From the NCBI RefSeq assembly GCF_003473485.1, contig NC_053042.1:45967762-46031761 (forward strand): a stretch of 64,000 bases of DNA, given 5' to 3'. Of the stretch, positions 1 to 11,755 are shown in pieces. How positions within the stretch are numbered: the first letter of the stretch is position 1; the number at the start of each line of letters is the position of its first letter. The position numbers and the translations under genes are program-made. The notes beneath the pieces are model-generated. The model searched no databases and was not told the DNA's origin. It worked only from the letters and a program-made list of their open reading frames with translations. The stretch is from Medicago truncatula (Eukaryota; Streptophyta; Magnoliopsida; Fabales; Fabaceae).

Positions 1-163
1 CATGTGTGATGAATTGTGAAACTTAGACGGACACTCACATTGATTGAATGTAATCACATGCAACACATCAGACTCCGACAAACTTGAAGTATGTGCGACA
101 TTGATTTGTCGATCTTTGTTTAATTAAATTGATGTTGATGATCATGAACTCTAATTTGTGCAG

Positions 164-468
164 TGGGGGTAAATGCGGTTTTCATGCAAACATACATTGG
201 TGGTGTGTCATGCCCTCTCATATGTAGCAAGAGAATGCTGAACCATGGTGTATTGCTTGTGGGATATAACTCACAAGGTTTCTCCATTCTTAGGCTTCGC
301 AAGAAACCATATTGGATCATTAAGAATTCGTGGGGAGAACGATGGGGAGAAAAAGGGTATTACAAGCTTTGCAGAGGGCATGGTATGTGTGGAATGAACA
401 CAATGGTTTCTGCTGCAATGGTCGCTCAAACACAACCAGCTGAAAACAAATCATATGCTTCCTATTAG
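164..468 (+). CDS. RD19/cathepsin F-like cysteine protease, last exon (partial)
   Basis: This is the 3' terminal coding exon of a papain-family (C1A) cysteine protease; the rest of the gene lies before the window. The exon follows an AG acceptor (cag at 161-163) and ends at TAG 466-468. The reading frame shows the family's [15 protein letters not shown] block, the catalytic His in NHGVLLVGY, and the catalytic Asn in [11 protein letters not shown], followed by YYKLCRG and a Cys in MCGMNTM. That order fits plant RD19/RDL vacuolar proteases, which mature from a propeptide in the vacuole or lytic compartments. The active-site Cys and propeptide are outside the window. Bases 1-163 are intron. The C-terminal tail after the last Cys is a little longer than usual. 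No break is seen. Assignment to RD19 rather than another C1A group is from recalled family sequence. Confidence 0.9.
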
Positions 469-1157
469 CTAGCTACCTAGTTCTGTTCTTGCTTTGCTAT
501 GGAGACAGAAAAAGTGTGGAGTATTGGCGATAAGTTCTTATTATTATAGCAAAATAGTTCCTTTCCTATTAGGTTTGATATATGTAAGAGACTTCACCAA
601 ATTGTAATAAGTTTGCTTCTCCAATTTAGTTTAAGTTCCCTCTTAAGAAATGTATTGTAGTGTGTGGATGTAATGTATACTATATGATATATGATTAGGA
701 ATGTGTGTGTTATAAGGTGTTAAGACCTAACAAAATCTTTCTACATTTGAAAGTGGCACATTGGGAATAACCCAATTCCAAAATCTAAGAATATAGTGTT
801 AAGATAGATGGTAGAAAAACCTCAAATGCAGACAATTATATATGCTTAAGCTAAAATGAAACAGTCTCTTTTTTCTCTCATATAAGTAACTTTAAGCAAT
901 GTTTTAAAAAGTTGTATTTTTCAATGAAAACGTTTATACTTTTGAGTATTAAATTCAAATTAGAAACAAGAACAGTCAATTAACTGTTTTACGTGTGTAA
1001 CAGCTGTGGAAATATATTTTGTGAAAATATATTTTCACAGTTGATATGATATAAGCAGATTCTAAAAAAATGATGAACAAAAAACAGGGGAAATAGACAA
1101 GTTAGATCGCGCCTTTAGAATATTTCTTATATATAATTCAAGAACAATCATCACAAA
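469..1157. other. Protease 3' UTR and AT-rich spacer
   Basis: This holds the presumed 3' UTR of the cysteine protease gene, with AT-rich possible polyadenylation signals around 590-720, and then spacer up to the tRNA gene. A short direct and inverted repetition of an aatatatttt-type motif occurs near 1010-1040. No coding potential is seen. Confidence 0.5.
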
Positions 1158-1229
1158 TCCGTTGTAGTCTAGTTGGTCAGGATATTCGGCTCTCACCCGA
1201 AAGACCCGGGTTCAAGTCCCGGCAACGGA
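1158..1229 (+). tRNA. tRNA-Glu (anticodon CTC)
   Basis: A 72-nt cloverleaf is visible. The acceptor stem TCCGTTG pairs with CAACGGA. The D arm contains TAGTCTAGTTGGTCAGGA. The anticodon stem TTCGG/CCGAA closes the loop CTCTCAC with anticodon CTC, which reads GAG. The T arm CCCGG/CCGGG encloses TTCAAGT. The gene has no intron. One A follows and then a run of T from about 1231, a normal RNA polymerase III terminator. It appears intact and functional. Confidence 0.95.
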
Positions 1230-2199
1230 AATTTTTTTTGTTATCTCGAACATGAATTCACACAAATCAGTTAATGATATTTATGCTCTTAATATTTCCC
1301 TTTTTTTCTTTGAGGTGTGCTCTTGATATTCAATGTTCTTGCAATTTTTTTTTAAGTCTGACATGCCAGATAAATAGAAAATGGTTGTAATTTACATGAA
1401 TCGAAATATTGTATTTAGCATGAATGAATTTGGTTCTAAAATAGGGATTTGTTATTTGAAATGATTTCACTTAGTAATCGAACTTTTTTTTTTTTAAGCA
1501 AGATACTTAGTAATCGAACTTATTAACCACTTAAATTGAATTGTTTGATTTTTTTTTAATAAAGTTCAATTGCTTGATTAAAAAATTAATTATACTGACT
1601 TAAAATAATTATTATTTAGATTAAACAGTGGTGTAAAATAGTAAATTATTATCTTTTTGAATTACTCACATAAAAGGAAGATGCGTTTTATTACATGTGA
1701 TTAATTTGAAATTAGAAATAAATCATCTCGATTTTATTTTTTAAAAAGCCAAAATAAATGTAGATAAAAACCCCCTATCAAGCATAAGATATTCTTAACA
1801 AGGGAACAAAAGAGTACAAGTGATCAAGGAAAACAAAACAAAAGGGTTAGTCCAATGCAAACTGAAGGGTAAGGCCACGACATATGAAAGTCGAAAAATA
1901 AGTTCGCATTTAGAGCTTTAAACCATCACCATAAATAAAGCTTAACATGATCTAATAGTTGCTTCTTAGATGAGATTTTGGCGGAGAAAAAAACTCGGAG
2001 AATTATACTCCTTTCAGATGACTTGAATACATATCATCTAGATAACATGAAAACAATAGCAGATATCTTTATAAAACAAGTGGGAGCCAACAAATTGAAA
2101 CACAGGTACCCCATCACATCAATAGGCAAGACACTTTGAACTTCTGACCAACGGAGAACATCAATCCAAAATGTTGTCAAAAAAAACACACACACTCAA
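1230..2199. other. AT-rich intergenic stretch
   Basis: I find no gene here. The sequence is AT-rich with T-runs. The part after about 1780 may be the 3' extension of the LINE relic that follows on the minus strand, but I could not confirm this. Confidence 0.4.
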
Positions 2200-2720
2200 A
2201 AAGTATATGATTATTAGTTTTCTCTATTTTGCAACCCTCTAAGCATACTAACGAATTCAGGTGAATGACGATGCGACACACCAAATTGTCTTTGGTAGGA
2301 ATCATCTTGTTCAAAAGCCTCAAAACAAATAAAAGCACCGCGTTGTTTCAAATGATTTTTGTGAAAGAATCGTGAATATGTTGCTCCACTTGGGCAAATA
2401 AATGATACACTCATTTGGTAGAATCATGCTTCCAAATTCATTTGTCTGACATGCTATCCTACAAAATAACGTTATCGAACATAAAAATACACTCTCCCAC
2501 ATGATCCTCCTCCCAAGCAAGTAATATCATCCACCATGAACAGTCTACCCCCCACCCACCATCATCATCATCATAACCTCTTCACTTCGCTGCTGAAACA
2601 TTACCTTCTACTGTCAACTCAGACAACCGCCTAACGCTTACCCACAATGGTACTCTCTGTAACCAAGGATCATTTCAAAAAGATGTGTTTTCACCATGAT
2701 CCACTCGACACACTACTTCA
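2200..2720 (-). pseudogene. Decayed LINE reverse-transcriptase C-terminus (zf-RVT region)
   Basis: Read on the minus strand in shifting frames, this stretch carries short blocks typical of the end of L1-type plant LINE ORF2. GENTSF is followed by NDPWLQRVPLWV near 2640-2700, and IPTKDNLVCRIV lies near 2270-2310. Between them are stops and frameshifts, including a stop right after the ENTSF block, where plant LINEs normally have Trp. It is a dead fragment. No intact ORF, poly(A) tail or target-site duplication was identified. The family call rests on remembered LINE motifs. Confidence 0.55.
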
Positions 2721-2867
2721 TTTGCGAACAAACCACCCACATCTGGATCAACTTTATCTTTAATACAACATAAGTCTTTTCACCAACCCAACACCTTACT
2801 ACTCCTTTCCTTTTATACAAATTTATTAATACTTGTGTGCATGACAAGTTTTAGTAATTAGTTATTA

Positions 2868-2945
2868 GATTATTTTGTGTCCTTCTTCTGGGTTCGAACC
2901 AGGATTTTCAACTCTTTATCACTTAGCACTAGTTAAGCTATCCGA
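2868..2945 (-). repeat. tRNA-derived SINE-like fragment
   Basis: On the minus strand the sequence has a B-box-like core (ggttcgaacc, at about 2890-2901 on the plus strand) preceded by an A-box-like taGCTTAACTAGTGCTAAGTG. This is the layout of a tRNA-related SINE promoter. It is not a tRNA gene, because no acceptor stem or anticodon arm can be folded. It is diverged and its ends are not defined. Confidence 0.4.
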
Positions 2946-2950
2946 TCTTA

Positions 2951-3598
2951 CAGGTGGAAATAGGCTAGGCTTTGCAAGGCCTAAGTCAATTGTGTAAAAA
3001 AATTTAAGACTTGAGTCTGACTTATGGCTTGTCGTAAGCTTTTTTTTAGGCCAAAGTCTAGCCTCTTGAAAGTCTAGTATGACTTTTTAGTCTATTTAAA
3101 AGTGTATTTCATATGATATATGTTTAAATAGACTAGCATACTAATAGATCAATGAGATTAAATTCTCTTTTGATATTTAACATGATTTTATAGAGAATTC
3201 AACTATATATGATATCGTATTTCAGTTCTAATTTATAATAATACATTTAAAAAATATGTGAACAGTGAATGTAAACAAATAAGCTTAAATTACTAAAAAT
3301 GTTGACAAATTTATAACTTATTTCAAAATACAAAGTTTAATATAATAATAAACGTGGTAATAAATAATATCATTTCTATTGACTTCCTTTAAAAAAATAT
3401 TATTAATATTGGCTTAAATAGGCTAACTTCATAGGTCTTAGAAGCCTTGTTTTTTTTTTTTTTTAAATTATCTTTTATCTACCATTTTTAGCTAAATAGA
3501 TTTATTAAAAAGTCTAAGCATTATATATTTTAAAAAAAGTCTGATGTAGACTAATTCGTAGGTCTCGCTAAGTCGGTCTTATTTATTTTCACTCATAT
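2951..3598. mobile_element. Diverged GGCC-rich inverted-repeat element
   Basis: The left end reads aGGTGGAAATAGGCTAGGCTT. The right end is a weak inverted counterpart (ttatttattttcactc near 3578-3595). Subterminal AGGCCTAAG, AGGCC and AAGTC motifs repeat in both orientations. The layout matches the better-preserved element at 49986-50524 and the one starting at 63956, so this is probably an older copy of the same hAT-like family. There is no coding capacity. Confidence 0.45.
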
Positions 3599-4289
3599 CC
3601 AACCCCCAAAAAAGTTTTATTTAAACTAAAAATGTACATGAATTAAATCATTTAGTTGGTAAAAAATTAGCTCCTACAACTTTTGTCAAAAATAAAAATA
3701 AAACTTTTTGTCATAAAAAAATTCATATCAGTATATGTATATCATAAAAAAGAAAATCCAATGAAGAGACATTTTAGAATGATTTGATTGAAGCTTTCAT
3801 ATCTCACCTTACAAATTGCAATCAATTATTTTGATTTGATTTGTAAATGCTTAAATTAAGATTAAAAGGACTTGATACACTTTAAAAATCCAACAATTTA
3901 GCCGGATAATAAGGGGTGAAAATCTTTTACTTAAATGTTTTGATTTAAAACCAATAAATAAATTATCTTGATTTAAAATAAACATATTTTCTTACTGGTC
4001 CACCTAATCAACCCAGATTTTCCAATGTCTCAAACCAAATAACTCCTACTTGGCCACCACGCCAGCGAAGGTGAAAAGGAAACAGCATGTGGTTCTAATC
4101 ACACAAAACAAATTTACCAAAACACCCTCAAGCATCTTTTTTATCCTTATCCACTTTTTATGACTATTAATGGTTGGTAATGGGCAATGTAGACATATCA
4201 CAATTATTACACGTTTCTTCCAATTTACAACTAACAACTACCGTCCAACAACTCTTACAATTATCCAATAAAATCCACAAAATCGAATA

Positions 4290-4506
4290 TTCAAAAAACA
4301 CTTTTTTTTTTTTTCCTTTTTTACAAGACAACTTGCGACTCGCCCACAGACATAAAATTCAACAAATAAAAACACACAGAGAAGTGAAAAAGATTGCACC
4401 TTTTGTTAATTCTTGTGGTTTAATGCTTGTTCTGAAGCAAACCCATTTTTCATAATTGTATCTTGATAACGTTTTCATTTCTTTCTGCTTCAATTCATCT
4501 CTTTGG
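4290..4506 (+). promoter_or_regulatory. Putative 5' UTR exon of the Gag1-like clamp gene
   Basis: A pyrimidine-rich leader ends at a good donor (ctctttg/gtaagg, about 4506/4507). The next plausible acceptor is ttatgcag near 5480, just upstream of the coding exon that starts at 5630. This would make a non-coding first exon with a long leader intron, a common plant arrangement. The transcription start cannot be fixed from sequence, and the start coordinate is approximate. Confidence 0.4.
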
Positions 4507-5194
4507 TAAGGGTATTTTTTTTTTTTATGAAAAGACATGATTGAAAAATCTTAAATTTATGTTGTTTTGATCATGTTTTGTTTTATGGTTTCTTGATTTT
4601 GATTCAGATCTCAATTGGGTTATTGTTTTTGCACTTTTTTTGTTGAATGCATTACTCACTGTTTGAAAATGTTTATGTCTTTTCTTGTTTTTCTCTGTTT
4701 TTTGCTTGGTAGTTTATGTTTCTTGTGTGCATGCTAGTTACTAGTTAGTAGTATTCATGGTTTTCTGTATGAAAACGTGTTATTTAATATTTTGATTAAT
4801 TTGATTATACATTTGTAACCGACACAAGGCTTCAAACTATATCACTAATCCGAAATGCGGGTTCTTGATTGGTCTATACAATTATTTTGCAGTTTTGTTT
4901 ATATTCATTAATTAATTAATTACGAAATTTGGTTATTTCAAGTGAGGTGGGTTTAAGATCTTAAAGTAACACATCTGTGTTCTTCTACTGTGATTATTTT
5001 ATCTCAGATCTGGAAAGAAAGTTAGTTAAATTAGTTAATGAAATTCAAGTATTTGATGGGAATAGTACTTTATAAGGTTTTAGATAATTAGGTTAGATTA
5101 TATAAATAAAGTTAATTAAATTAGATTAGTAGGGGCTTCAATGTTAGTTTCTTGACTTAATCTTATCTTTTGAAACAAATTGTTCGGTTATTGA

Positions 5195-5357
5195 CTGACT
5201 ATGAAGCACGGGCAGAGACACCGGACACCCCGACACACCAACACCGATAATAATTTGAGAAAATGACATAATTCAGTGTAACAATATGTGTTGGTGGGTG
5301 TCGTGTCAGTGTCGGACATCGGGACACACCTAATTCGAGGAGTGTCTGTGCTTCATA
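5195..5357. mobile_element. GTGTCGG-rich MITE, copy 1 (leader intron)
   Basis: The element is about 163 bp. Its inner terminal repeats are tatgaagcacgg... on the left and ...ctgtgcttcata on the right, with a body full of GTGTCGG/CCGACAC motifs. The 9-bp direct repeat GGTTATTGA lies at 5186-5194 and 5358-5366, immediately outside. A second copy in opposite orientation sits at 39071-39243. The 9-bp duplication would fit a Mutator-like origin, which is inference. It lies in the likely leader intron of the downstream gene. Confidence 0.7.
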
Positions 5358-5629
5358 GGTTATTGATGCAATTTAAATTTAAATCATACTGCTGTGGAAG
5401 AGCTAGGAAATGTGATGACGGTTTCTCTTTATGTATGAAATTGTGTAGTTTTTCCCTATTGAAGCTTTTTTCTTGTTATGCAGCAACAGCAACACTGACG
5501 AGTGAGCATTAGTTTTTTTCAAAACCCGTGACATTCGATTGGCGATAACTGCTAGGAAGCTTGGAGGTACTTCTAATCTTTAGAAGGAAATAATTATTAG
5601 TATTCATTGTAGTATTATTGTGGAATACA

Positions 5630-7132
5630 ATGGAGGTCTGTGCTGAAAGTACCCATTGCAATGGGAAACAGACTTTGAAGCATTCTAAACCTGCAGATGA
5701 AGTAAAAAGATCAAGTGAAAACACTTGCAGATGTTCTCGTCCAAACGGGAAGCAAAATTTGAAGCAAACTTCCACTTTTGTCAATCATGGTGAGTCTTTC
5801 ATGATCATGGATTCATGGTTTTGTATTTGCTTATCACAATGGTTCCACACGATTATAATTTTTACTCTGTTGTTTAAAACCTAATATTGGTGAATATATT
5901 ATGCAGCTGCAAATGCTTGGCATGAGAATAGAAAAAAGTGGGTTGGCGATAAGGCTATGCATTCACCAAGAACACCTAAGGATCCAATTATTAGGTATAC
6001 CCCAATCCAGCTCCATTTCTTTTCATTTACAGCAGTTTCATTCGTTGTTAACACTAATGATGGCAGATTTGAATGGTTTTCATCATCTGTTTTTATTTGA
6101 GAGAGAAAACAATATAAAGAAAAAAAATGGGATAGTGAATTAGAAGGGGTTTTATCTTTCACATTTTTCTTGTTTCTGCATTCATGTTTAAGAAATAAAA
6201 ATTACTTTGCTAATTGGAATCAACATAATTCATTACCCTTCTAATCATGCTCCCCTTTTCTGGTCTTACTCTTACTTAAATACTACAAACTCTAATCAGG
6301 CATACTCGTATAGTCTTTTTCAGGGTAAATTTACTGTTTACTCCCCTCTAGTTTCTCACATTTTCAATTCACCCCCTCAATCTCAATCCCCCTTTGCATT
6401 GAAGTGAACTGAAACTGTTTATAATATTTTTACATGCATATTTCTTGTTGCTGCGTTGATTGCAGATGGCACAATGTACGTGCCACACAAACGTTTGGTT
6501 GCTAATAGCTTTATTCAAATACACAAGATTTGAAAACATAATGTGCCTCTCTTATCAAGAGCATTGATCAAAACATACTATGTACTTTTGTTTGATTTCC
6601 TTTCAAGTGATATGATAGTTTTGGGGATAATGTCTAAACCCGTGTTTTAGTACAATTGGTTTATAGATATACTGTAGTAATGTGCTTTCCATAATTTTTA
6701 TGCATTTATTTGGCTATCATTTTATGACAACTCACAATTTTATTTAATTTATTTCAGCTGGTCAACATCATACGAAGACCTACTTTCTACTCACGAACCT
6801 TTTGCTGAACGAATACCCTTGCCTGTAAGATGTCAATACCCTTAGCTTACCTAAAAGAATACATGTAATATATTAAAATATATATGTTCATACAAAATCT
6901 GCTAATTGAAGCTGAAGAGAAAGGAAAATCACTCTTTGATGCTCTTTAGAGTTAGATATTTGCATACTGTTTGAAGTCATTGAATATGATGCTGTAGCTT
7001 TACCTGCTTTAAGCTTTCTGTATATTTTTTTCAATGTACTGATTCATATTTTATATGGATTTGTGGCTCATACAGGAGATGGTAGATTTCTTAGTTGATA
7101 TTTGGCTTGACGAAGAAGGCACCTTTGAATAA
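5630..7132 (+). CDS. Gag1-like clamp (DUF4050-type) protein
   Basis: Four coding exons, all with GT-AG borders and consistent phase: 5630-5789, 5907-5994, 6758-6824, 7076-7132 (372 nt, 123 residues). The N-terminal ~50 residues are hydrophilic and Cys/Lys-rich. The conserved part starts at AWHENRKKWVGD (about residue 57), continues through SWSTSYEDLLSTHEPF and IPLPEMVDFLVDIW, and ends EEGTFE. That block is what I recall for plant proteins annotated with the Gag1-like clamp domain (Pfam DUF4050). Their biochemical role is not established, so no function is claimed. The start is the first ATG in frame after the probable leader-exon acceptor; an in-frame TTG lies four codons upstream. Introns hold GTGTCGG-rich and AT-rich DNA. 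No break or truncation is seen. Confidence 0.82.
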
Positions 7133-7466
7133 ATCGTTGACGCTTCTTGTACAACAGTAACTGAAACAAGAAGTGTGTAATACCCTTTAACCAGCAATAA
7201 CCTCAATTAACCACCTAGCATAGCTTGATTTGATGTAATAGTATTCTTCAGGGTTGATATTTTTTATTGTATTCCTGATTTTCTTTATGTGCCTCTCTTA
7301 GGAGACTCTGCTCGAGTCTGGTTCCCTAGAGGCTTTTAGTTTTTTTCTTTTGGCCTTTGTTCCTCTTTATTTATTCACAAAAAAAAAAAAAAAATTATTT
7401 TTCCACCATTTATCTAGTAAGTTTTATTGTGAAAAAAGTAAAAATATAAAGGTTAAAAAGTTAAAA

Positions 7467-7539
7467 CGCGCCAGGTAGGGGTCGAACCTACGACCTTCTG
7501 CTTAGGAAACAGACGCTCTATCCACTGAGCTACAAGCGC
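7467..7539 (-). tRNA. tRNA-Arg (anticodon CCT)
   Basis: A 73-nt minus-strand cloverleaf without an intron. The acceptor GCGCTTG pairs with CTGGCGC with one T-T mismatch and one G-T pair. The D arm is TAGCTCAGTGGATAGAGC. The anticodon stem TCTGT/GCAGA closes the loop TTCCTAA, giving anticodon CCT (reads AGG). The T arm is GTAGG TTCGACC CCTAC. A TTTT run follows the 3' end on the minus strand (7463-7466), a Pol III terminator. A scrambled fragment of the same gene lies just upstream of it at 7583-7605. Confidence 0.95.
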
Positions 7540-7582
7540 AGTTCTTATGGTCTGTATTATATATTTCATGTTTTGATCAATA

Positions 7583-7605
7583 CCACTGAGCTAAAGACGC
7601 TCTAT
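7583..7605 (-). repeat. Rearranged tRNA-Arg fragment
   Basis: The plus strand carries CCACTGAGCT (7583-7592) and then AGACGCTCTAT (7595-7605). Both strings occur in the adjacent tRNA-Arg gene (7511-7532), but in the opposite order. It cannot fold as a tRNA. It looks like a local duplication with rearrangement. Confidence 0.6.
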
Positions 7606-8604
7606 ACAACATTATGTCATTGAACATGTGCCTGAGTAAAGTTTGAATGTCTTATTCATTTGGTCATGAAACGATAGAAGAGGATAAACAAATATGTACT
7701 GACATTTGTTCTATGGACAAGTGGCACCAAAATTAGGTGTCCTTGAATAAATTATTGTATTCTACAAACATTTTATAAATAAATAATAGATATATTTCAA
7801 AACCTTTTTAAAAATAACTATTCTAATTTTGTAATTAGTCTTCCCTCAAGTATTATAAATTTGTCTTGTGGTTCTCCAATTCCGTGTATTTTTTTTATTT
7901 TATATAGACTCCAATTCCGTGTATTGTTTAGATAATATAACAGTGGTTTGAACAAACTCAGCTTATTAGTGTAGTTCAATGGTAAATGTATAAACTTTAT
8001 GAGAATGATATTAAAAAACATTAACTTTAACTAATACTTTTTTATTTTTTACATTTTTAATTAATTTTTTAATCACAAACATTTGTCCCGATAGTGGTTG
8101 ATGGATTCATCATACATGATGATAGTGGTTGATATATGATTTTATCGTGTAGCACTCACACAGGATCTTTTCTCTTCCCTCCAACAATTTTACATGACAC
8201 TTGCTCAACAAGCAAAGCATGAGTTGGATTATTATCACCATAATAATATTTTTTTTTTCATTGTTTAATTTGTTTCATGTTTTGATTAATTTTTTTGTCG
8301 AACTTTATTTATTTTTAGATTAATAACAATCGTTATCCTTCTTTAAAAAAAACAATTGTTATCCTAAATAATGAACGGTTAACTTGAAAGAAAAAAAGTT
8401 AATAGACAATAATATTATACTGTTTGTTGCTCTTTTATTTATGATTATGTCTATGCCGCCACGTTTGATATAATAGCTCAGTGTTAAGAGTTTATCCCAC
8501 TACAGTTATCTCAAATATATTTATTTCTTAAATTTATGTGATAAAAAGTAATATACCATTAAATTATTATACATCAAATAAAACATATTTTTAATAAAAA
8601 TGAA
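7606..8604. other. AT-rich intergenic stretch
   Basis: No gene was recognised. The sequence is AT-rich. The short phrase aattccgtgtatt is repeated near 7880 and 7915. There are no other clear features. Confidence 0.4.
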
Positions 8605-9248
8605 GAAATGTGATTTTTTTTCTTCCACTAAACAAACAATTTCTTCATTTTTTATTAAAATAATAATAATATAAAAATGAAAAATTCCTTCTATTTTTCT
8701 AAGTTCGAACATATGAAAATTTTAACTTGTCAGATAGAGTTGTGATCTGTGTGTTTAAAAAAATAATTGTTGGAAGATGTCAGCACCTTAAATGACAATC
8801 TTTTTTCTTTTTAATATTTGCTTTGAGCAAATAAATCACATAAACAAAAGGTAACACTTTTACAAATAAATCTCACAATGCACAAATGTGTACACCACAC
8901 TCTAAAGTTGTATGTTGTAACTCATTATGTAGACCACATTATAAGGTTGTAACTCAATAAAAACATTATGAGAAAATATTACAATAACATTCAAAAACAT
9001 AAAATAAGTAAAACTCCAATCTTCTGTTATCTCTACATACATGTATTCTAAACTACAATTTGATTACATGTCACCTCACCAATACCCCCTAACTAATTTT
9101 CTATAAGCATTCAACATATGATTCTCTCTTTTTCTTTTCCTTATTTTCCATCTATCTATTTATTACTACATATTTACATATGTCAAGGGAATATGATAAT
9201 AATAATAATTTTGTAAAAAAATTCTGATAATAATAATAACAATAATAA
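8605..9248 (+). repeat. Large direct repeat, copy A
   Basis: This ~644-bp block starts GAAATGTGATTTTTTTTC and ends in a GATAATAATAATAA-rich segment. It is repeated in the same orientation at 11756-12468 with high identity and small indels. Copy A carries an internal partial duplication of the phrase TGTAGACCACATTATAAGG (a diverged version just upstream). It has no coding capacity. The two copies are 3.15 kb apart. Confidence 0.85.
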
Positions 9249-9877
9249 AATTATATTTAAAAGTATAGTTGAAAACGTGTGGTTATTTGATTATATGGTA
9301 CATTTTTTTGATAAATGTCTTTTATCAATATTTCTTTTTTTAGGAGTTAGTACCATAGATATGTTGCTCTCTTTTTTTAGTTTTTTTCATCAGCCATTTA
9401 CAAATTTATTTATTATATATAGAAGTTCAACACATAGCCAAATAACCTAATTATTAATTTATATAGTAATAAAATATATATTTTTCTACTAAAAAATGAT
9501 ATAACGTGTACCAATAAAAAGAGATATCTTAACTTTTAAAAGTTGAAGAATAAAATTGATCAATAAATGCTATATAGAGGTCATAGCTTAAATTAGTCCA
9601 AATAAATGAGATAATAATATATACTATAAAAACAAAACAAAAAAAAGTGTAATTGATCTAATCAATTAAAATATATACCTTAAAGATTATAAAAACATTA
9701 TTGTTTAATTACACCATCATAATTGAGTTTACTCCTTAACATTCCTTCAAATATAACTTACAAAGTTGAAAAGTTCAGTGCATAATAAATGCATAATTTT
9801 TCACATTCACCCTCAACCTTCATAGCCACCAGCCCACCACTTACCCAGACATTTATTTTCACCCATTCCCACACTGT
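9249..9877. other. AT-rich spacer between repeat copy A and the next element
   Basis: No gene, RNA or clear repeat boundary was found. The sequence is strongly AT-rich. Confidence 0.4.
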
Positions 9878-10572
9878 GTTTGCTAACACAAAAAAACTAA
9901 CTTATAGTTTGTTGGATTAGCTTATAAGCTTGTTTTTGTAGAATGAGACATGTTTGATAAAAAAAAAAATTCATTAGCTTATAGCGTTTTTTGAGAAGTT
10001 AATTCAAGTAGCTTTTGAGCTTATAGCTTATAGTTTTTTATATTTTCTTCCAAATTTAACCTTTTATTAATTTAGTTTAATTTAATTTTAATTAAAAAAA
10101 CTACCCATAACTGCCCACGTTTAGCATCATGATATGGCTTTTCAATTTTTCTTGTTCACGTTCCTTTTTACATGCTCTTAATTCAATGATAGATAATTTT
10201 ATATAAAATTTACAATAAATAGTGATGCAAGTTTAGTTGAGTAAAATTAATGAAAAGGAAGTTTTGTTAAATAAAAATTGTCAATTGAATTAATAAATAC
10301 ATTTATCATTTAGGAGATGAAAATATTTTGAAATAAATTTAAATATTTAAAAAGAAATACATTAAGTATTAAAAATTGTATATATGATTTATAAAAAAAA
10401 AACACAAACATGCCCTTTTACGTCATTTTATATTTATCAGCTACTTCAACAACTAATTGTACCAAACACTTTTTATTTTAATAAGCTAACTTTTCAGCTA
10501 TAAGCCATCAGCTATCAGCTAGCTTATCAGCTACCAGCTAGCTTATAGCTTCTTTTTACCAAATACACATTT
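9878..10572. mobile_element. Inverted-repeat element rich in AGCTTATAAGC motifs
   Basis: The left end is TGTGTTTGCTAACAC followed by cttatag/gcttataagctt runs. The right end is a set of AGCTAGCTTATAGC motifs followed by TTTTTACCAAATACACATT, roughly the inverted complement of the left. The interior is AT-rich and non-coding. It resembles the many non-autonomous elements in legume DNA that contain AGCTTATAAGC. Target-site duplications were not identified and the ends are approximate. Confidence 0.55.
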
Positions 10573-10624
10573 GAAAATTTACACTCATTTATTGAGTGTT
10601 TCTACCATGGTGCTATTGATACTA

Positions 10625-11411
10625 GGGAAAATTACACAGACCTCCTACGAGGTCTCTTTAAACAACACAAACACCCTTTTTAGTTTTATAATAGACATAA
10701 ACCTCTCCTAAGATCTTTTAAAATAGATAAACACCTCCCTTTGTGACTTAACGGAAACTTAACACCGTTTGTTTTTAATTTTTATAACTAAAAGGGATAA
10801 AAATTCTCCTCTCTGAACAATGTAAACAGCAAACCTCACAATAATGATTCTATGATTTTAAACAAGAAAAACAAGTCTTCTGTGATGGACTGTGAATCTC
10901 AAACCAACCCCTTTCATGGTTGAGAAGTCTTTAGTTGCAGAATTTCCTTCCCTTTCAAAGTTATGTAGAACAATTAGTGTTGTCGTGAAATTCATTGTGA
11001 AAAGAAATTGGGTGTAAATTTTGATGACAATACATGATATCATAAAAGTGTGGGTGCCTTGGTACCTAAAGAAATTGTGCTGTGAGATTTTACCCAAACT
11101 CTATGTTTGGTGATGTCGTTTTTGTGGAAGATATATTGTGCAAAACATAAAAGTTTGAGTTGGAAGATTTCTACTAGAAGAGGTCTCTTTCACTAACGGC
11201 ACACTGAGAGTATAACAAATTTGGTTGATGAAATCTTTTTGGTGGAAGATGATGCAAAACATAAAAAGTTTGAGTTTTTCTTTTTATTTTCCAATAACGC
11301 CAGTTTAACACTGTTACATTAAAGGGAGGTTAGTGTTATTTGTGAAAATAGAGGGGGTGTAAGTGACATATTAATATTAATATACTAAAGGGAGGTGAGT
11401 ACAATTTATCC
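10625..11411. mobile_element. Non-autonomous element with imperfect CACCTCC termini
   Basis: Left end GGGAAAATTACACAGACCTC; right end ggaggtGAGTACAATTTATCC. The right end reversed gives GGATAAATTGTACTCACCTC, so the termini are imperfect inverted repeats of about 22 bp. Further inside are related inverted phrases: cacctcccttt at about 10732-10742, and agggaggttagtg near 11323 and agggaggtgag at about 11388-11399. No ORF is convincing. The possible duplication of atacta at the flanks is weak. Confidence 0.55.
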
Positions 11412-11755
11412 TTTATACTATCATATTTATATGTACTAAAGTTGTTTGTATATTATTCATTTGCACTTAAGTAATTGTATATTCATTATTTTTTCAGGTT
11501 GAGAGAAATAAATTTCACCATAGATATGATGCTAATATATGAAAAGGTATTCTTGATTCCTCTTATAACTATTGTTCAGTCAAAATTGATCTTTCACTTT
11601 TTTTGACAGGTACTGAATTTTGACTTAAGTTGTAAAAATGGTTCTAAAAACAATCTCACATATATTATTAACAACACGCTTTATTGACAATTGGAAAATA
11701 ACAACATGCTAAGTTTTAATTTGGCATTTTTTTTTAAACAAAAATGTTATATTTG

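Noticed and set aside
4174..4455. 93-codon open frame as an upstream gene
   Set aside because: It overlaps the likely 5' UTR and promoter, has biased low-complexity composition, and resembles nothing.
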